Source: Flavobacteriales bacterium
GTDB lineage: Bacteria > Bacteroidota > Bacteroidia > Flavobacteriales_F > PHOS-HE28
NCBI GenBank assembly: GCA_016717305.1
Contig: JADKFY010000003.1
Location: 307,227 to 371,226 of the forward strand
Direction: 5' to 3'
Length of the DNA stretch: 64,000 bases
Shown in pieces: positions 27,845 through 36,035 of the stretch. Both the position numbers and the translations under genes were made by a program. Positions within the stretch are counted from its first letter, which is position 1. Every line of letters starts with the position of its first letter. The notes under the pieces were generated by a model. That model was not told where the DNA came from. It worked only from the letters and a program-made list of their open reading frames with translations, and ran no database searches.

Positions 27845-28861
27845 TCATTCTTTCGGATAACCATGCTCCGGATCGAAACAGAAATCACGGTCGCTCAAAG
27901 TGAGCAGGAATGCGATCAGATCCGTCCGATCATCCTTGGTCAGTGAATTACTATTGCTCAGTTCGGCAGCCAATGTGGGGCTCGGTGAAAGGCCTTCCAC
28001 ATAATGGTCCAGCACATGCCTCAAGCTCTTGAAACGCCCGTCGTGCATGTAAGGAAAGGAGAATTCAACATTGCGAAGCGTCGGGACCTTGAAGTGTAGT
28101 GAATCGGTTGGCACACCAGTGACCTTCATTCGTCCTAGATCATTGTATATTGTATCCACCCGCAAACCATTGTTCGCGAATTCGCCGGTGGTGAAGAGTG
28201 GTTCGTGATGGCACGTGTTGCAATGCGCTAGAAAGAGGGCATACCCTTTCGCTTCTTGCTGGGTGAAGACTTCGGCACCAGCCTTCACACGATCGTACTT
28301 GGAATAGGCTGAGATCAAGGTGAGTTCGAATTGCGACAAGGCCTTCAACATCCGTTCGCCAGTGATCGCTTCATCGCCAAAGGCTCTTCGGAACAGCTCC
28401 GGGTAGCGCTCAGTGCGTTGCAACTTCTGGATCACGTGGCTGAAATCCTCCCCCATCTCGTCCGGGTGTGAGATAGGCGCAAGAGCTTGCATATCAAGGT
28501 GGTTCACGGCGCCGTCCCACATGAAGGACCTGCCCCACGCGAGGTTCATCAATGCCGGTGAGTTACGGGTGCCGATCCGGTCGCGGATACCATGGCTCAC
28601 CGCATGGTCCACGTGCGTGAACGCCGTGTAGGATAAGTGACAACTGCTGCACGACACGATGCTATCTGCGGAAAGGATCGGATCGTAGAAGAGCTTTCGC
28701 CCAAGTGCGATCCCTTCTTGGGTCAAGGGATTGTTTGCGAAGTCGTAGCTAGGTTGCGGCCAGCCTTTTGGAATGCGAAACTCAACAGCAACAGGCTGCC
28801 GATCGGTCGCTGCGGCGAACAGGACCAATGCAGCGATCGCCGTTAAAACCTTATTCCTCAC
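27845..28861 (-). CDS. di-haem cytochrome c peroxidase / MauG family, MbnH-like
   Basis: Periplasmic di-haem protein of 338 residues with a signal peptide (VLTAIAALVLFAAA). Two CxxCH haem sites are visible: CSSCH in the first domain and CNTCH in the second. FPYMHDGRFKSL near the C-terminus is the family's distal segment. The GTG start overlaps the end of the MbnP-like gene by 11 bases. In methanotrophs the MauG-like enzyme MbnH oxidises a tryptophan of its partner MbnP to build a copper site. The adjacent MbnP homologue makes the MbnH role likely, though a classical peroxidase role is not excluded. Confidence 0.88.
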   Translation of the reverse strand: MRNKVLTAIAALVLFAAATDRQPVAVEFRIPKGWPQPSYDFANNPLTQEGIALGRKLFYDPILSADSIVSCSSCHLSYTAFTHVDHAVSHGIRDRIGTRNSPALMNLAWGRSFMWDGAVNHLDMQALAPISHPDEMGEDFSHVIQKLQRTERYPELFRRAFGDEAITGERMLKALSQFELTLISAYSKYDRVKAGAEVFTQQEAKGYALFLAHCNTCHHEPLFTTGEFANNGLRVDTIYNDLGRMKVTGVPTDSLHFKVPTLRNVEFSFPYMHDGRFKSLRHVLDHYVEGLSPSPTLAAELSNSNSLTKDDRTDLIAFLLTLSDRDFCFDPEHGYPKE

Positions 28862-29546
28862 CGCGACTTGGAATTGAGAATACCGATGCCGCCAGCTTCG
28901 CCAATTCCACGGCGTCCTTCCCGGGTGACATCACCGAACAACGCCCCCCGAGCAAGGCTTGTGCGAAGAACTTGGAGACATCCACTTCAACGGTGATCAC
29001 CCCTTCGTCCTTCACCTTGAGCCCAACTTGCTGCGCATTGAAATACGGCGGCAAGTAGCCGCCAAGGTGGAACTGGAATTCGTTCTTGACCGTGGTACAT
29101 TTCGTGCACGTTCCTTCCAGTTTCCAATTGATGTAACCGCTGTTCCACGTCCAGTACATGCCCTTCGTGGGGTCGAGATCACCACCGAAAGCACCGCTCA
29201 CATTGTTCAGACTATCAATACCCAACAGGAAGGAGATCGAATCCGCATGCGTGCTGCGCGGAAGGTCCGCTTGGATCAAAAGCGACTTCGGCTCGCCGGC
29301 ATCTACCAAGTAGCATGAGCTATCGAAGAAGGCGATGTGGCCTTGATCAAAGAACCGGATCTGGCTCACATAGAACCGCAATTGGGTAATGGTGGCCGGT
29401 GTTCCATCGGGTAGGAAAAGAGGTTCGTCCAGTTGCAGCGGACCTGCATTCACGAAGGGAACGAAACGTAGTGCTCGTCCTCTATCCTGCGGCAAGCCCT
29501 GAAGACCGCTTAGCAAACAGAAGAATATCGCAACTGAACGGACCAT
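28851..29546 (-). CDS. MbnP-family copper-binding protein
   Basis: Secreted or periplasmic protein of 231 residues with an N-terminal signal peptide (VAIFFCLLSGLQGLPQ). The MbnP core is visible: FVPFVNAGPLQLDEP, ITQLRFYVSQIRF, the diagnostic GMYWTWNSGYINWKLEG near residues 125-141, and HLGGY. It has several tryptophans suitable for oxidation and a CTKC pair. In the methanotroph system MbnP carries a copper site containing a kynurenine made by MbnH. It lies between the metal-sensor-like gene (3-bp gap) and the MbnH-like gene (11-bp overlap). Which tryptophan would be modified cannot be fixed from sequence alone. Confidence 0.88.
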   Translation of the reverse strand: MVRSVAIFFCLLSGLQGLPQDRGRALRFVPFVNAGPLQLDEPLFLPDGTPATITQLRFYVSQIRFFDQGHIAFFDSSCYLVDAGEPKSLLIQADLPRSTHADSISFLLGIDSLNNVSGAFGGDLDPTKGMYWTWNSGYINWKLEGTCTKCTTVKNEFQFHLGGYLPPYFNAQQVGLKVKDEGVITVEVDVSKFFAQALLGGRCSVMSPGKDAVELAKLAASVFSIPSRGEE

Positions 29547-29549
29547 GCA

Positions 29550-30020
29550 CTATTCCCCTTTCTTCGGGGGGCCTCCTTTACCGCGGGAGAAATAGCCAGC
29601 GAGATCAGTGCTCAATGTATCGAAGGCGGAAAGCTGGTCGGCACGGCACAATGCGCGGATCTTCCCGAAATGTTCAACGTGTGTTTCTTCGATCTCCCAT
29701 TGTACCGCCGCGATCACTGAGAGCAGTGAGTCACGCTTTTCCATATTGGAGCCCTCAAGACAGAGGTACAGCGCACTTCGCGTCGCCATCATGATCCCAT
29801 CCTGTAGGTTGATCGCCGCTTGGTGCTCCTTGATCAGCACTTCGTAGGACTCCACCTGTTTGGGATCGAATTGCAGGCGTTCGATGATCACAGCCTTGGG
29901 CCCTTCACCGCGTTGCGGACGATGATGTCCCGGACGGCCCAAGAACAGCATCGCCAACGTGCCGACATTCAGCATTACGAGCACCACCACCGCCATTCCG
30001 AGCAGCTTCACCTTAGTCAT
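29550..30020 (-). CDS. periplasmic heavy-metal-sensor-like protein (Spy/CpxP/CnrX type)
   Basis: 156 residues with one N-terminal membrane anchor (MTKVKLLGMAVVVLVMLNVGTLAMLFLG split as anchor at residues 5-27) and a helical periplasmic domain. Possible metal ligands include GHHRP after the anchor, KEHQ, the helix THVEHFGKIRALC and methionines in DGIMM. This matches the Spy/CpxP/CnrX fold. In Cupriavidus, CnrX is the periplasmic metal sensor acting on the anti-sigma CnrY. Start ATG at 30020, overlapping the end of the anti-sigma-like gene by 8 bases. A chaperone role (Spy) is the alternative. Confidence 0.78.
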   Translation of the reverse strand: MTKVKLLGMAVVVLVMLNVGTLAMLFLGRPGHHRPQRGEGPKAVIIERLQFDPKQVESYEVLIKEHQAAINLQDGIMMATRSALYLCLEGSNMEKRDSLLSVIAAVQWEIEETHVEHFGKIRALCRADQLSAFDTLSTDLAGYFSRGKGGPPKKGE

Positions 30021-30288
30021 GATACAATTGGTTGGAAGCATTCAACTCCAAGCTACCGGCCAGCTTTTCGATCGGCCCGTTCAAATTTTCCATCGAACTG
30101 TTGAGCAGGAAATAAGTGTTCATGGTAAACAGCAAGGCCAAGGTCATTCCGGTCGCCAACACCCACGAACGCGAAGGGCTTTCCTCATTTTGTAGGGCCA
30201 CTCTTGCTTCGATCCGCGTCAACAGGAACGGCGGCGTGTCGACACGGCCCACGCTTCTCAACAGTTCATTCATGCGCTCTTCTTCCAT
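30013..30288 (-). CDS. small single-span membrane protein, putative anti-sigma factor
   Basis: 91 residues from the ATG at 30288 (a TTG three codons upstream is possible). It has a charged N-terminal cytoplasmic part of about 40 residues (EERMNELLRSVGRVDTPPFLLTRIEARV). One membrane segment, SWVLATGMTLALLFTMNTYFL, is followed by a short periplasmic tail. Size, topology and position directly after an ECF sigma gene and before a periplasmic sensor parallel CnrY, which sequesters sigma CnrH. No zinc-binding anti-sigma motif is present. The role is inferred from context. Confidence 0.7.
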   Translation of the reverse strand: MEEERMNELLRSVGRVDTPPFLLTRIEARVALQNEESPSRSWVLATGMTLALLFTMNTYFLLNSSMENLNGPIEKLAGSLELNASNQLYHD

Positions 30289-30319
30289 CTCATTCAATGC
30301 TTTGACGACGTTGGCTTCT

Positions 30320-30868
30320 TCATCCTTCGATATGCTCCAGACCCTTCCGCAAGCGATGCCGCGCCCTTGAAAGCAATGATTCCACAGCTTTCGCGGAAAT
30401 GCCCATCACCTCGGCCACTTCATTCTGCGAGAGGCCTTCCATGGATCTAAGCAACAGAGCGGTCTTCTGCTGTGCAGGCAATCCGTTGATGTGCTCGAAG
30501 ATCCGCTGGGTCGCTTCGCGCTGCTCCAACTCCACCCCAGGGTGATCGAAGTCCGAGCCAGCGATGCGTTCTGCTCCATCGTTCGTGAAGCCGAGCATAC
30601 GCCACACCGAACGCTTGGCACGTTTCGCCGCCTTCAATCGGTCCAGGCAACTGTTTATCGCGATGCGGTAGATCCATGTGCGCATGGCCGCTTCACCACG
30701 GAATTCGCCCATGCCTTGGTGCACTTTCACGAAGACATCCTGGGTCACCTCCTCCGCATCCTGCCGGTTCTGCAGATAGTTCAGGCAGAGGTTGAACACC
30801 ATGCGCACATGGCGGTCGTACACTTCGCGGAAAGTGGGGTTGGTGGCCAAAACAAATTGCTTTGACAA
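30320..30868 (-). CDS. ECF-type RNA polymerase sigma factor
   Basis: Sigma-70 family extracytoplasmic-function factor of 182 residues. Region 2 (MVFNLCLNYLQNRQDAEEVTQDVF, then FRGEAAMRTWIYRIAINSCLD) and region 4 (LPAQQKTALLLRSMEGLSQNE, then VAEVMGISAKAVESLLSRARHRL) are complete, with no extra domain. The frame opens at a TTG; no ATG or GTG is available upstream. The C-terminus is followed after 31 bp by the anti-sigma-like gene. It lies 19 bp downstream of the PhyH gene, so it may be read from that transcript or from a promoter inside it. Likely regulates its own metal-response operon. Confidence 0.92.
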   Translation of the reverse strand: MSKQFVLATNPTFREVYDRHVRMVFNLCLNYLQNRQDAEEVTQDVFVKVHQGMGEFRGEAAMRTWIYRIAINSCLDRLKAAKRAKRSVWRMLGFTNDGAERIAGSDFDHPGVELEQREATQRIFEHINGLPAQQKTALLLRSMEGLSQNEVAEVMGISAKAVESLLSRARHRLRKGLEHIEG

Positions 30869-30887
30869 TGTTACGGCGGGGAGTTTC

Positions 30888-31580
30888 CTAACGCAGGATC
30901 CATTCCCGTTCTGCCCATTTCAAAGACATCGGCAGCTCCATATCCGTAACTTCCAGATGCAGCACACGTCTTGGTTTGTTTGTTGTTGATCGCATACTGG
31001 AATGCAACAGCAAAGGCTTCATCAACATAACATCGCCTGCGGCCATGGGGCATTCAACCTCTTCTGTAAACCAAGTATGATCACGCAGGATCCCTGACCG
31101 ATGCGACCCCGGCTTCACACGCAACGCTCCGTTCATATTATCGGCATCATCAATATGTATCCGGATCGTTAGTGTGCGTTCAAGAACTTCAACTGGCGGT
31201 ACAACACCGATCACACCGTGTTTGCTTGTCCATTTCGAATAGCCATCAACTTCTGCTTTTCGTTCAACTGAAATGCTAATGTCCTGATGGTAGCCAACGA
31301 ACCAATTTCCTGCGGGTGGTTTATCGAACCAAATGCTTTTCGTGAGGAACACGTTCTTGCCAAAGTGATCCGCAATAACACCAACGAGCTTATTGGTCCA
31401 TACCGCTTTGTGCAATTCCTGCGAGCATTGCATAACACTTCGGATCGCATACGATCGATCACCACCCATAACTTTTGGGTTTGCCGGATCGAGCTCAGGA
31501 ATTGCTGCGATGATCGCGTCCAATTCATCCTTGGTGAAAACCGACGGAACGAACTCGAAGCCGCGTTTGTAGAAGTCCAT
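30888..31580 (-). CDS. phytanoyl-CoA dioxygenase (PhyH) family oxygenase
   Basis: Fe(II)/2-oxoglutarate-dependent oxygenase of 230 residues. The metal triad is visible as HxD in GYHQDISIS and the distal His in LLLHSSM. The 2-oxoglutarate-binding Arg is in NKPRRVLHLE, and GALRVKPGSHRSG is the typical family strand. Substrate unknown; the family hydroxylates lipids, amino acids and small metabolites. It is the last gene of the run UbiA-like, kynU, kmo, hypothetical, PhyH, with a 19-bp gap on either side. Confidence 0.85.
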   Translation of the reverse strand: MDFYKRGFEFVPSVFTKDELDAIIAAIPELDPANPKVMGGDRSYAIRSVMQCSQELHKAVWTNKLVGVIADHFGKNVFLTKSIWFDKPPAGNWFVGYHQDISISVERKAEVDGYSKWTSKHGVIGVVPPVEVLERTLTIRIHIDDADNMNGALRVKPGSHRSGILRDHTWFTEEVECPMAAGDVMLMKPLLLHSSMRSTTNKPRRVLHLEVTDMELPMSLKWAEREWILR

Positions 31581-31599
31581 TGCTCGGAAATTCCAGCAA

Positions 31600-31923
31600 C
31601 TACCTCAATACGCCGTTTGCATCTGAACGTGAGACCAGATCAGGTCTATTTCGGATCACCGTCCAGTATTCCTCCCGAACATCCTCATCGATGATAACTG
31701 GCGGTCCACCATGGTACAACCGGTCTGCGCCATCCTTTCTACAGCCACTTATCCAGAAATCCTTGTGCGTTCCTTCTTCCAAATAGTTCGATTTGAATCC
31801 CCTGCCACCGATGGATAAAAAGGTACTGCCGTTGTACTGGATCGACCTACCACTTTTGGAAAACGTAACACGACCTATACGGGCATCTCCTACCAAGCCT
31901 TGCGACTTGTCTTCGATAAACAT
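31600..31923 (-). CDS. conserved hypothetical protein
   Basis: 107 residues from MFIEDKSQGLVGDARIGRV; an ATG 12 codons upstream would overlap kmo. A small soluble protein with RSIQYNGSTF, GRGFKSNYLEEGTHKDFWISG and IDEDVREEYWTVIRN. I recognise it only as a widespread protein of unknown function. It has no signal peptide. It sits between kmo (28-bp gap) and the PhyH gene (19-bp gap), so is probably part of the same transcript. Confidence 0.75.
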   Translation of the reverse strand: MFIEDKSQGLVGDARIGRVTFSKSGRSIQYNGSTFLSIGGRGFKSNYLEEGTHKDFWISGCRKDGADRLYHGGPPVIIDEDVREEYWTVIRNRPDLVSRSDANGVLR

Positions 31924-31951
31924 GATCCTTGATGTTGGTCGCATTTGGTCT

Positions 31952-33301
31952 TCAAACACTCTTCAACATCCCCAACGCCAACTTCTCCACCTCCACCCCA
32001 TCCCACTTATTCTCAATATCAGGTATGGCCAGCACTTCTTCCATGATCCGATCATGCCGCTGCCCTTCGCGCAGTGCATCCACATATGGCTTGTCGGTGA
32101 ACTTCACTTGGCTATACAGCGGCAACCATTGATCCGGGTGCTTCGCTTGCAAGTGGCCTTCGATCTTCTTGCGCAGGATGAATTGCGGATCGGCAACGAG
32201 GTCGCGCATTTCAACGAAGTTGCGCATGCTGAGGTCCGCGATGGCATCGCCGTTCGGTTTGCGTTGCTTGCCGTACGCGTCAAGTACGGTTCCCCAATTG
32301 TCGTCGCCGTGTTCGTTCAGAAGGTCGTTCAGCACTTTGCAGTCTTCGTAACCGGAGTTCATGCCTTCGCCATAGAAAGGGACGATAGCGTGCGCGGCAT
32401 CTCCGATCAGCGCGACCTTGTCCTTGTACGTCCACGGATCGCAACGCACGATCACGAGGTTGCTCTGTGGGTTGCGGAGGTATTGCTCCACGAGGTCTGG
32501 CACAATGGGCATGGCATCGGCGAAATGCGTTTTGAAGAACGTTGTGACCTCGGCTTCTGTACGCACCGTGTCGAAGCCCGGGGAATCGGCTGAGGCCGTG
32601 TGGGGCATGAACAGCGTACCAGTGAAACCGCCGTCCTGGTTGGCGAGGCCCATCATCATGTAGTAGCGACGTGGCCAGATGTGCAAGCACTGCGGATCCA
32701 TCTTCGGCGTGCCGTCGGCGTTCGCGGGAAAGGCGACTTCCTTGTAGTCGTGTTCGATGTACTCCTGACTGTAGGAGAAACGACCGAGCATCATCTTGGC
32801 GCGCACCGCGCTGAAGGCTCCATCGCTTCCGAAGACGACATCGGCTCCGATCTCTTTCACTTCGCCGCCAGCACGTTGGAAGGAACACCGCGCATTATCC
32901 AGATCCACATCCATGCACTTCTGGTTGAAGTGCAGCGAAACGTTCGGCAGCTTCTCGGCTTCGGTGAGCAATCGTCGGTTCAATTCACCCCGGCTCACGG
33001 AATGGATCGCTCGGTTTTCGATGCTGTATGGAACACGGTTCAATTTTCCATCGCGGTCGTGCATCATGCGCGCATGCACGGGTACGACGATCTCCTTAAC
33101 AGCTTCTTCTACTCCTGCTGCGCGCAAAGCGGTCCAGCCACGATGAGAGACGACCAAGTTGATGCTTCGTCCAGCATAGGTATCGGTCTTGCGTGGATCG
33201 GCACGACGCTCATAGACGTTCACCGTGTGACCGCGTTTTGCGAGAAAGATGGCGAGTAAGCTTCCGACGAGTCCGCCGCCGACGATGGTGATCTGTTTCA
33301 T
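31952..33301 (-). CDS. kmo: kynurenine 3-monooxygenase
   Basis: FAD-dependent aromatic hydroxylase converting L-kynurenine to 3-hydroxykynurenine using NADPH and O2. The N-terminal dinucleotide-binding motif is ITIVGGGLVGSLLAIFLAKRG. It is followed by SINLVVSHRGWTALRAAG (bacterial KMO type). The second FAD motif is VALIGDAAHAIVPFYGEGMN. At 449 residues it has the usual length. The ATG overlaps the kynU stop (ATGA), so the two consecutive catabolic steps are coupled in translation. The start-of-pathway tryptophan 2,3-dioxygenase and the 3-hydroxyanthranilate dioxygenase are not in the window. Confidence 0.95.
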   Translation of the reverse strand: MKQITIVGGGLVGSLLAIFLAKRGHTVNVYERRADPRKTDTYAGRSINLVVSHRGWTALRAAGVEEAVKEIVVPVHARMMHDRDGKLNRVPYSIENRAIHSVSRGELNRRLLTEAEKLPNVSLHFNQKCMDVDLDNARCSFQRAGGEVKEIGADVVFGSDGAFSAVRAKMMLGRFSYSQEYIEHDYKEVAFPANADGTPKMDPQCLHIWPRRYYMMMGLANQDGGFTGTLFMPHTASADSPGFDTVRTEAEVTTFFKTHFADAMPIVPDLVEQYLRNPQSNLVIVRCDPWTYKDKVALIGDAAHAIVPFYGEGMNSGYEDCKVLNDLLNEHGDDNWGTVLDAYGKQRKPNGDAIADLSMRNFVEMRDLVADPQFILRKKIEGHLQAKHPDQWLPLYSQVKFTDKPYVDALREGQRHDRIMEEVLAIPDIENKWDGVEVEKLALGMLKSV

Positions 33302-34569
33302 GTTAGTGCCTCTTTCAAGATGGATCCGAACCGATACACATCCTCGAAGCTATTGTACATCGGCACTGGAGCCATGCGGATCACGTTGGGTTCGCGCCAA
33401 TCGGCGATCACGCCACGCGCGGTGAGGGCATCGAAAAGACCTCGGCCCTTGCCGTGTGCCAATACGCTGAGTTGAGCGCCACGTTGAGCAGGATCCATCG
33501 GCGTGACCACTTCGAGGTTGGTGTTCGTTTGCTTCGCCACGGTGTCGATAATGAAAGCGAGATACCCGGTCAATTGTTCGCTTTTGGCACGCAATCGATC
33601 CATACCAGCGCGATCGAACTGTTCCAATGCAACACGATGAACGGCCATGCTTAGCACCGGCGCATTGCTGACCTGCCATGCTTCTGCCGTGGGCATGGGC
33701 TTGAAGGTGCGCTCCATCTTGAAGCGATCCTTCTTGTCATGTCCCCACCAACCGGCGAAAAGTGGAAGCCCTTTACCGAGATGTCGCTCATGCACGAACG
33801 CTCCTGCGATGCTGCCCGGACCGCTGTTCAGGTATTTGTAGCTGCACCAGCATGCGAAGTCGGCGTTCCAAGCGTGGAGTTCCATTTTCAGATTACCGGC
33901 TGCGTGTGCCAAGTCGAAGCCTGCGATCGCTCCAACAGTGTGAGCCGCTTTGGTGATCGCCGGGATGTCGAACGCTTGGCCGGTGTAGAAATTCACACCA
34001 CCAAAACAGACCAGCGCCAACTCATCGCCGAGTTCGTTGATCCTCGCGATGATGTCCTCGGTACGCAGGAGGTGCTCGCCCGCTCTTGGCTGCACTTCCA
34101 CAAGGTCCACTTCCGGATCACCGCCATGGAAAGCGATCTGCGATGCGAAGGCGTATGTGTCGCTTGGGAACGGACGTTGCTCGGTCAGGATCTTCCTTCG
34201 CTTTCCATTTGGTCGAAAGAATGACACGAGCAGGAAATGCAAATTGCTGGTGAGTTGGTTCATCACCACAACTTCTTCTTCTTTCGCACCGACCAAGCGT
34301 GCCGCACTTGCAGTGAGTTCTTCGTGGTAGCTCAACCAAGGATGCTTGGCTTGAAAGTGACCTTCAACACCAAAGCGCGCCCAATCGTCCAACTCCTGCT
34401 TCAATGCATCAGCAGCGGCTTTCGGTTGAAGGCCCAGTGAATTGCCCGTGAGGTAGACGACCGGCCAACCGTCATGCTGCGGAAAATGGAATTCGTCGCG
34501 GAAAGCGTGCAAGGGATCTGCTCCATCCTGCGCTTGTGCGAAGGCGAGTGTGTTCTGGTAAGTGCTCAT
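33298..34569 (-). CDS. kynU: kynureninase
   Basis: PLP enzyme that cleaves kynurenine or 3-hydroxykynurenine to (3-hydroxy)anthranilate and alanine. Family blocks present: YLTGNSLGLQPKAA, HPWLSYHEELT, PFPSDTYAFASQIAFHGGDP, GFDLAHAAGN and CSYKYLNSGPGSIAG with the PLP lysine. It has 423 residues, as usual. It leads kmo with a 4-base overlap. A perfect TAnnTTTG element lies 10 bp before the ATG. With kmo it would feed anthranilate or NAD synthesis, or tryptophan breakdown. Confidence 0.96.
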   Translation of the reverse strand: MSTYQNTLAFAQAQDGADPLHAFRDEFHFPQHDGWPVVYLTGNSLGLQPKAAADALKQELDDWARFGVEGHFQAKHPWLSYHEELTASAARLVGAKEEEVVVMNQLTSNLHFLLVSFFRPNGKRRKILTEQRPFPSDTYAFASQIAFHGGDPEVDLVEVQPRAGEHLLRTEDIIARINELGDELALVCFGGVNFYTGQAFDIPAITKAAHTVGAIAGFDLAHAAGNLKMELHAWNADFACWCSYKYLNSGPGSIAGAFVHERHLGKGLPLFAGWWGHDKKDRFKMERTFKPMPTAEAWQVSNAPVLSMAVHRVALEQFDRAGMDRLRAKSEQLTGYLAFIIDTVAKQTNTNLEVVTPMDPAQRGAQLSVLAHGKGRGLFDALTARGVIADWREPNVIRMAPVPMYNSFEDVYRFGSILKEALT

Positions 34570-34579
34570 CGAATGCCTT

Positions 34580-34587
34580 CAAATGTA
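34580..34587 (-). promoter_or_regulatory. putative kynU promoter -7 element
   Basis: TACATTTG on the minus strand, a perfect TAnnTTTG match, ending 10 bp before the kynU ATG. The transcript would begin almost at the start codon. Confidence 0.4.
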
Positions 34588-34597
34588 GCGGCCCGGT

Positions 34598-35494
34598 TCA
34601 AACCTGTTGTCCAAGCCAACCAAGTAACGGGATCAGGAGGACCATTCCATCCAACAGGATCGCGAAATACCACTTCGGCCGGTCCTCGCGCACCAGGGCG
34701 ATAGCGCCTGCCGCGATGATAGAGCCGATCAACGGAAGAACTATCATGGCCCGCATCCCCATTCCACTTGCTGCGACCAATGCTTGGCTTACGATGTAGT
34801 ACCAGATCACGGGGACCATCAAGATCACGGCGAGCACTTTCGCTCCTCGTACGCCGAATACCTGAGGGATCGTTTTCAGTCCAGGCCGGTCGTATTTCAG
34901 ATCACCAATATCCGTTGTGATGGCAAGTGCAAAGAAGAAGCAGAACTGCACCGCGGCTACCCATCCATCGAACAGGGCGACATGTGTCGGGTCAGAGGTC
35001 GATACACCCATGGTTACGAAGGTCCAACCGGCAGCGACCAGAATAGCTTTCAAGCCGGGGATCTCCCGCAACCCGATCGAACGGCCGTGGGCACCTTGGA
35101 GTGGTAGCAGATAAAGTCCGAGCAATGCGACCACCACCAAGCTCCACGAGCCAAAAACGAGAGCCTGGCCCCAGCAAAGAATTACAGTCGCAATTGCACA
35201 AAGGCCAACAAGTGCGATCATTGCAGTCCGATGCCGACGCACCCAATGGATGTGCCCACTTGGAATGATGTCCGGTCCATCCGCACGCACCAAGCGCAAA
35301 TAACCATACCCTGCTACGGTGGCCAACCCAGCTGCTAGGATACCCTTCCAGTTCGTAGCTGGTCCCACCTCACCGATCCACCAACGCTGAGCGGCTGCGC
35401 CGAGGGCCAAAAGACCATGAGCATTCAAGAAAACAGCACTAAGAAAAGTGGGTCCTTCGACCTTGTCCCGACCCGTTCCAGCGGCCAGCGCCAT
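34598..35494 (-). CDS. UbiA-like polytopic membrane protein
   Basis: 298 residues with about eight hydrophobic helices. The segment ITTDIGDLKYDRPGLKTIPQVFG near residue 205 is the second aspartate motif and following loop of UbiA prenyltransferases. The first motif (NDxxDxxxD) is missing; the N-terminal helices carry only NAHGLLALG and GYGYLRLVRA. It may therefore be a divergent or inactive UbiA homologue, a type seen in Bacteroidota. It sits 28 bp upstream of kynU on the same strand and 4 bp downstream of another membrane protein gene. Confidence 0.72.
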   Translation of the reverse strand: MALAAGTGRDKVEGPTFLSAVFLNAHGLLALGAAAQRWWIGEVGPATNWKGILAAGLATVAGYGYLRLVRADGPDIIPSGHIHWVRRHRTAMIALVGLCAIATVILCWGQALVFGSWSLVVVALLGLYLLPLQGAHGRSIGLREIPGLKAILVAAGWTFVTMGVSTSDPTHVALFDGWVAAVQFCFFFALAITTDIGDLKYDRPGLKTIPQVFGVRGAKVLAVILMVPVIWYYIVSQALVAASGMGMRAMIVLPLIGSIIAAGAIALVREDRPKWYFAILLDGMVLLIPLLGWLGQQV

Positions 35495-35498
35495 AGGA

Positions 35499-36035
35499 TC
35501 AAGGCTTCCGGAAGTTGGGATTGATGACCAACTGGTTCGCGGCCAAGCCTACACCAACTCCAACGAATCCTGCTATGATCGAACGGATCACGCGCTTCGT
35601 TCTGCCGACCCTCGCATAGCCGGTGGCGTAGAATTCATCACCCTCCATCAACGGGTTTGAGATGGAGCCTTTGGCCACATGTACCCGTGGAAGGATCATC
35701 GCGATGCCCACCAACGGTGGAATAAAGAAGGCATTGGTTTCCAAGTTGAGTCCAATGGTCAGGCCGGCACCGATCGTGAACGCCTCGATCATGGGCCAAG
35801 TCGCCTTGTACCCCTTTCTAGCATCGCGTTCACCGTTCATGAACCAGCGCATCTGGTCCGGTGTTAGGTCGTTTCCGAAGATCGTATCGTGGAAGTACCA
35901 GATCTTCTCCTTCCCTAGACTATCGATCACGGAGAACACATTTTCGGTGGCTTCGGCCCGTTCGCGCAGCGTGCCGTTCCTGCGTTTTTCAAGGTAGCGG
36001 ATCTCCAAAGTGCTTTGACCAAGCACTTTGGCCAA
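35499..36035 (-). CDS. hypothetical membrane protein with TTG start
   Basis: 178 residues, unrecognised. A soluble N-terminal half (RRNGTLRERAEATENVFSVID, DLTPDQMRWFMNGERDARKG) is followed by two hydrophobic segments (PMIEAFTIGAGLTIGLNLE, FFIPPLVGIAMILP) and a third near the C-terminus (IAGFVGVGVGLAANQLV). The only start before an in-frame stop is a TTG at 36035, preceded by GGAGGGGG, an unusually strong ribosome-binding-like sequence for this phylum. Codons 2-11 lie in an 11-bp-stem hairpin. An N-terminal signal sequence may have been lost. Confidence 0.6.
   Translation of the reverse strand: MAKVLGQSTLEIRYLEKRRNGTLRERAEATENVFSVIDSLGKEKIWYFHDTIFGNDLTPDQMRWFMNGERDARKGYKATWPMIEAFTIGAGLTIGLNLETNAFFIPPLVGIAMILPRVHVAKGSISNPLMEGDEFYATGYARVGRTKRVIRSIIAGFVGVGVGLAANQLVINPNFRKP

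Noticed and set aside
26414..34569. Functional link between the kynurenine-degrading enzymes and the kynurenine residue made by MbnH in MbnP
   Set aside because: One concerns free kynurenine and the other a protein-bound residue; adjacency is most likely coincidental.
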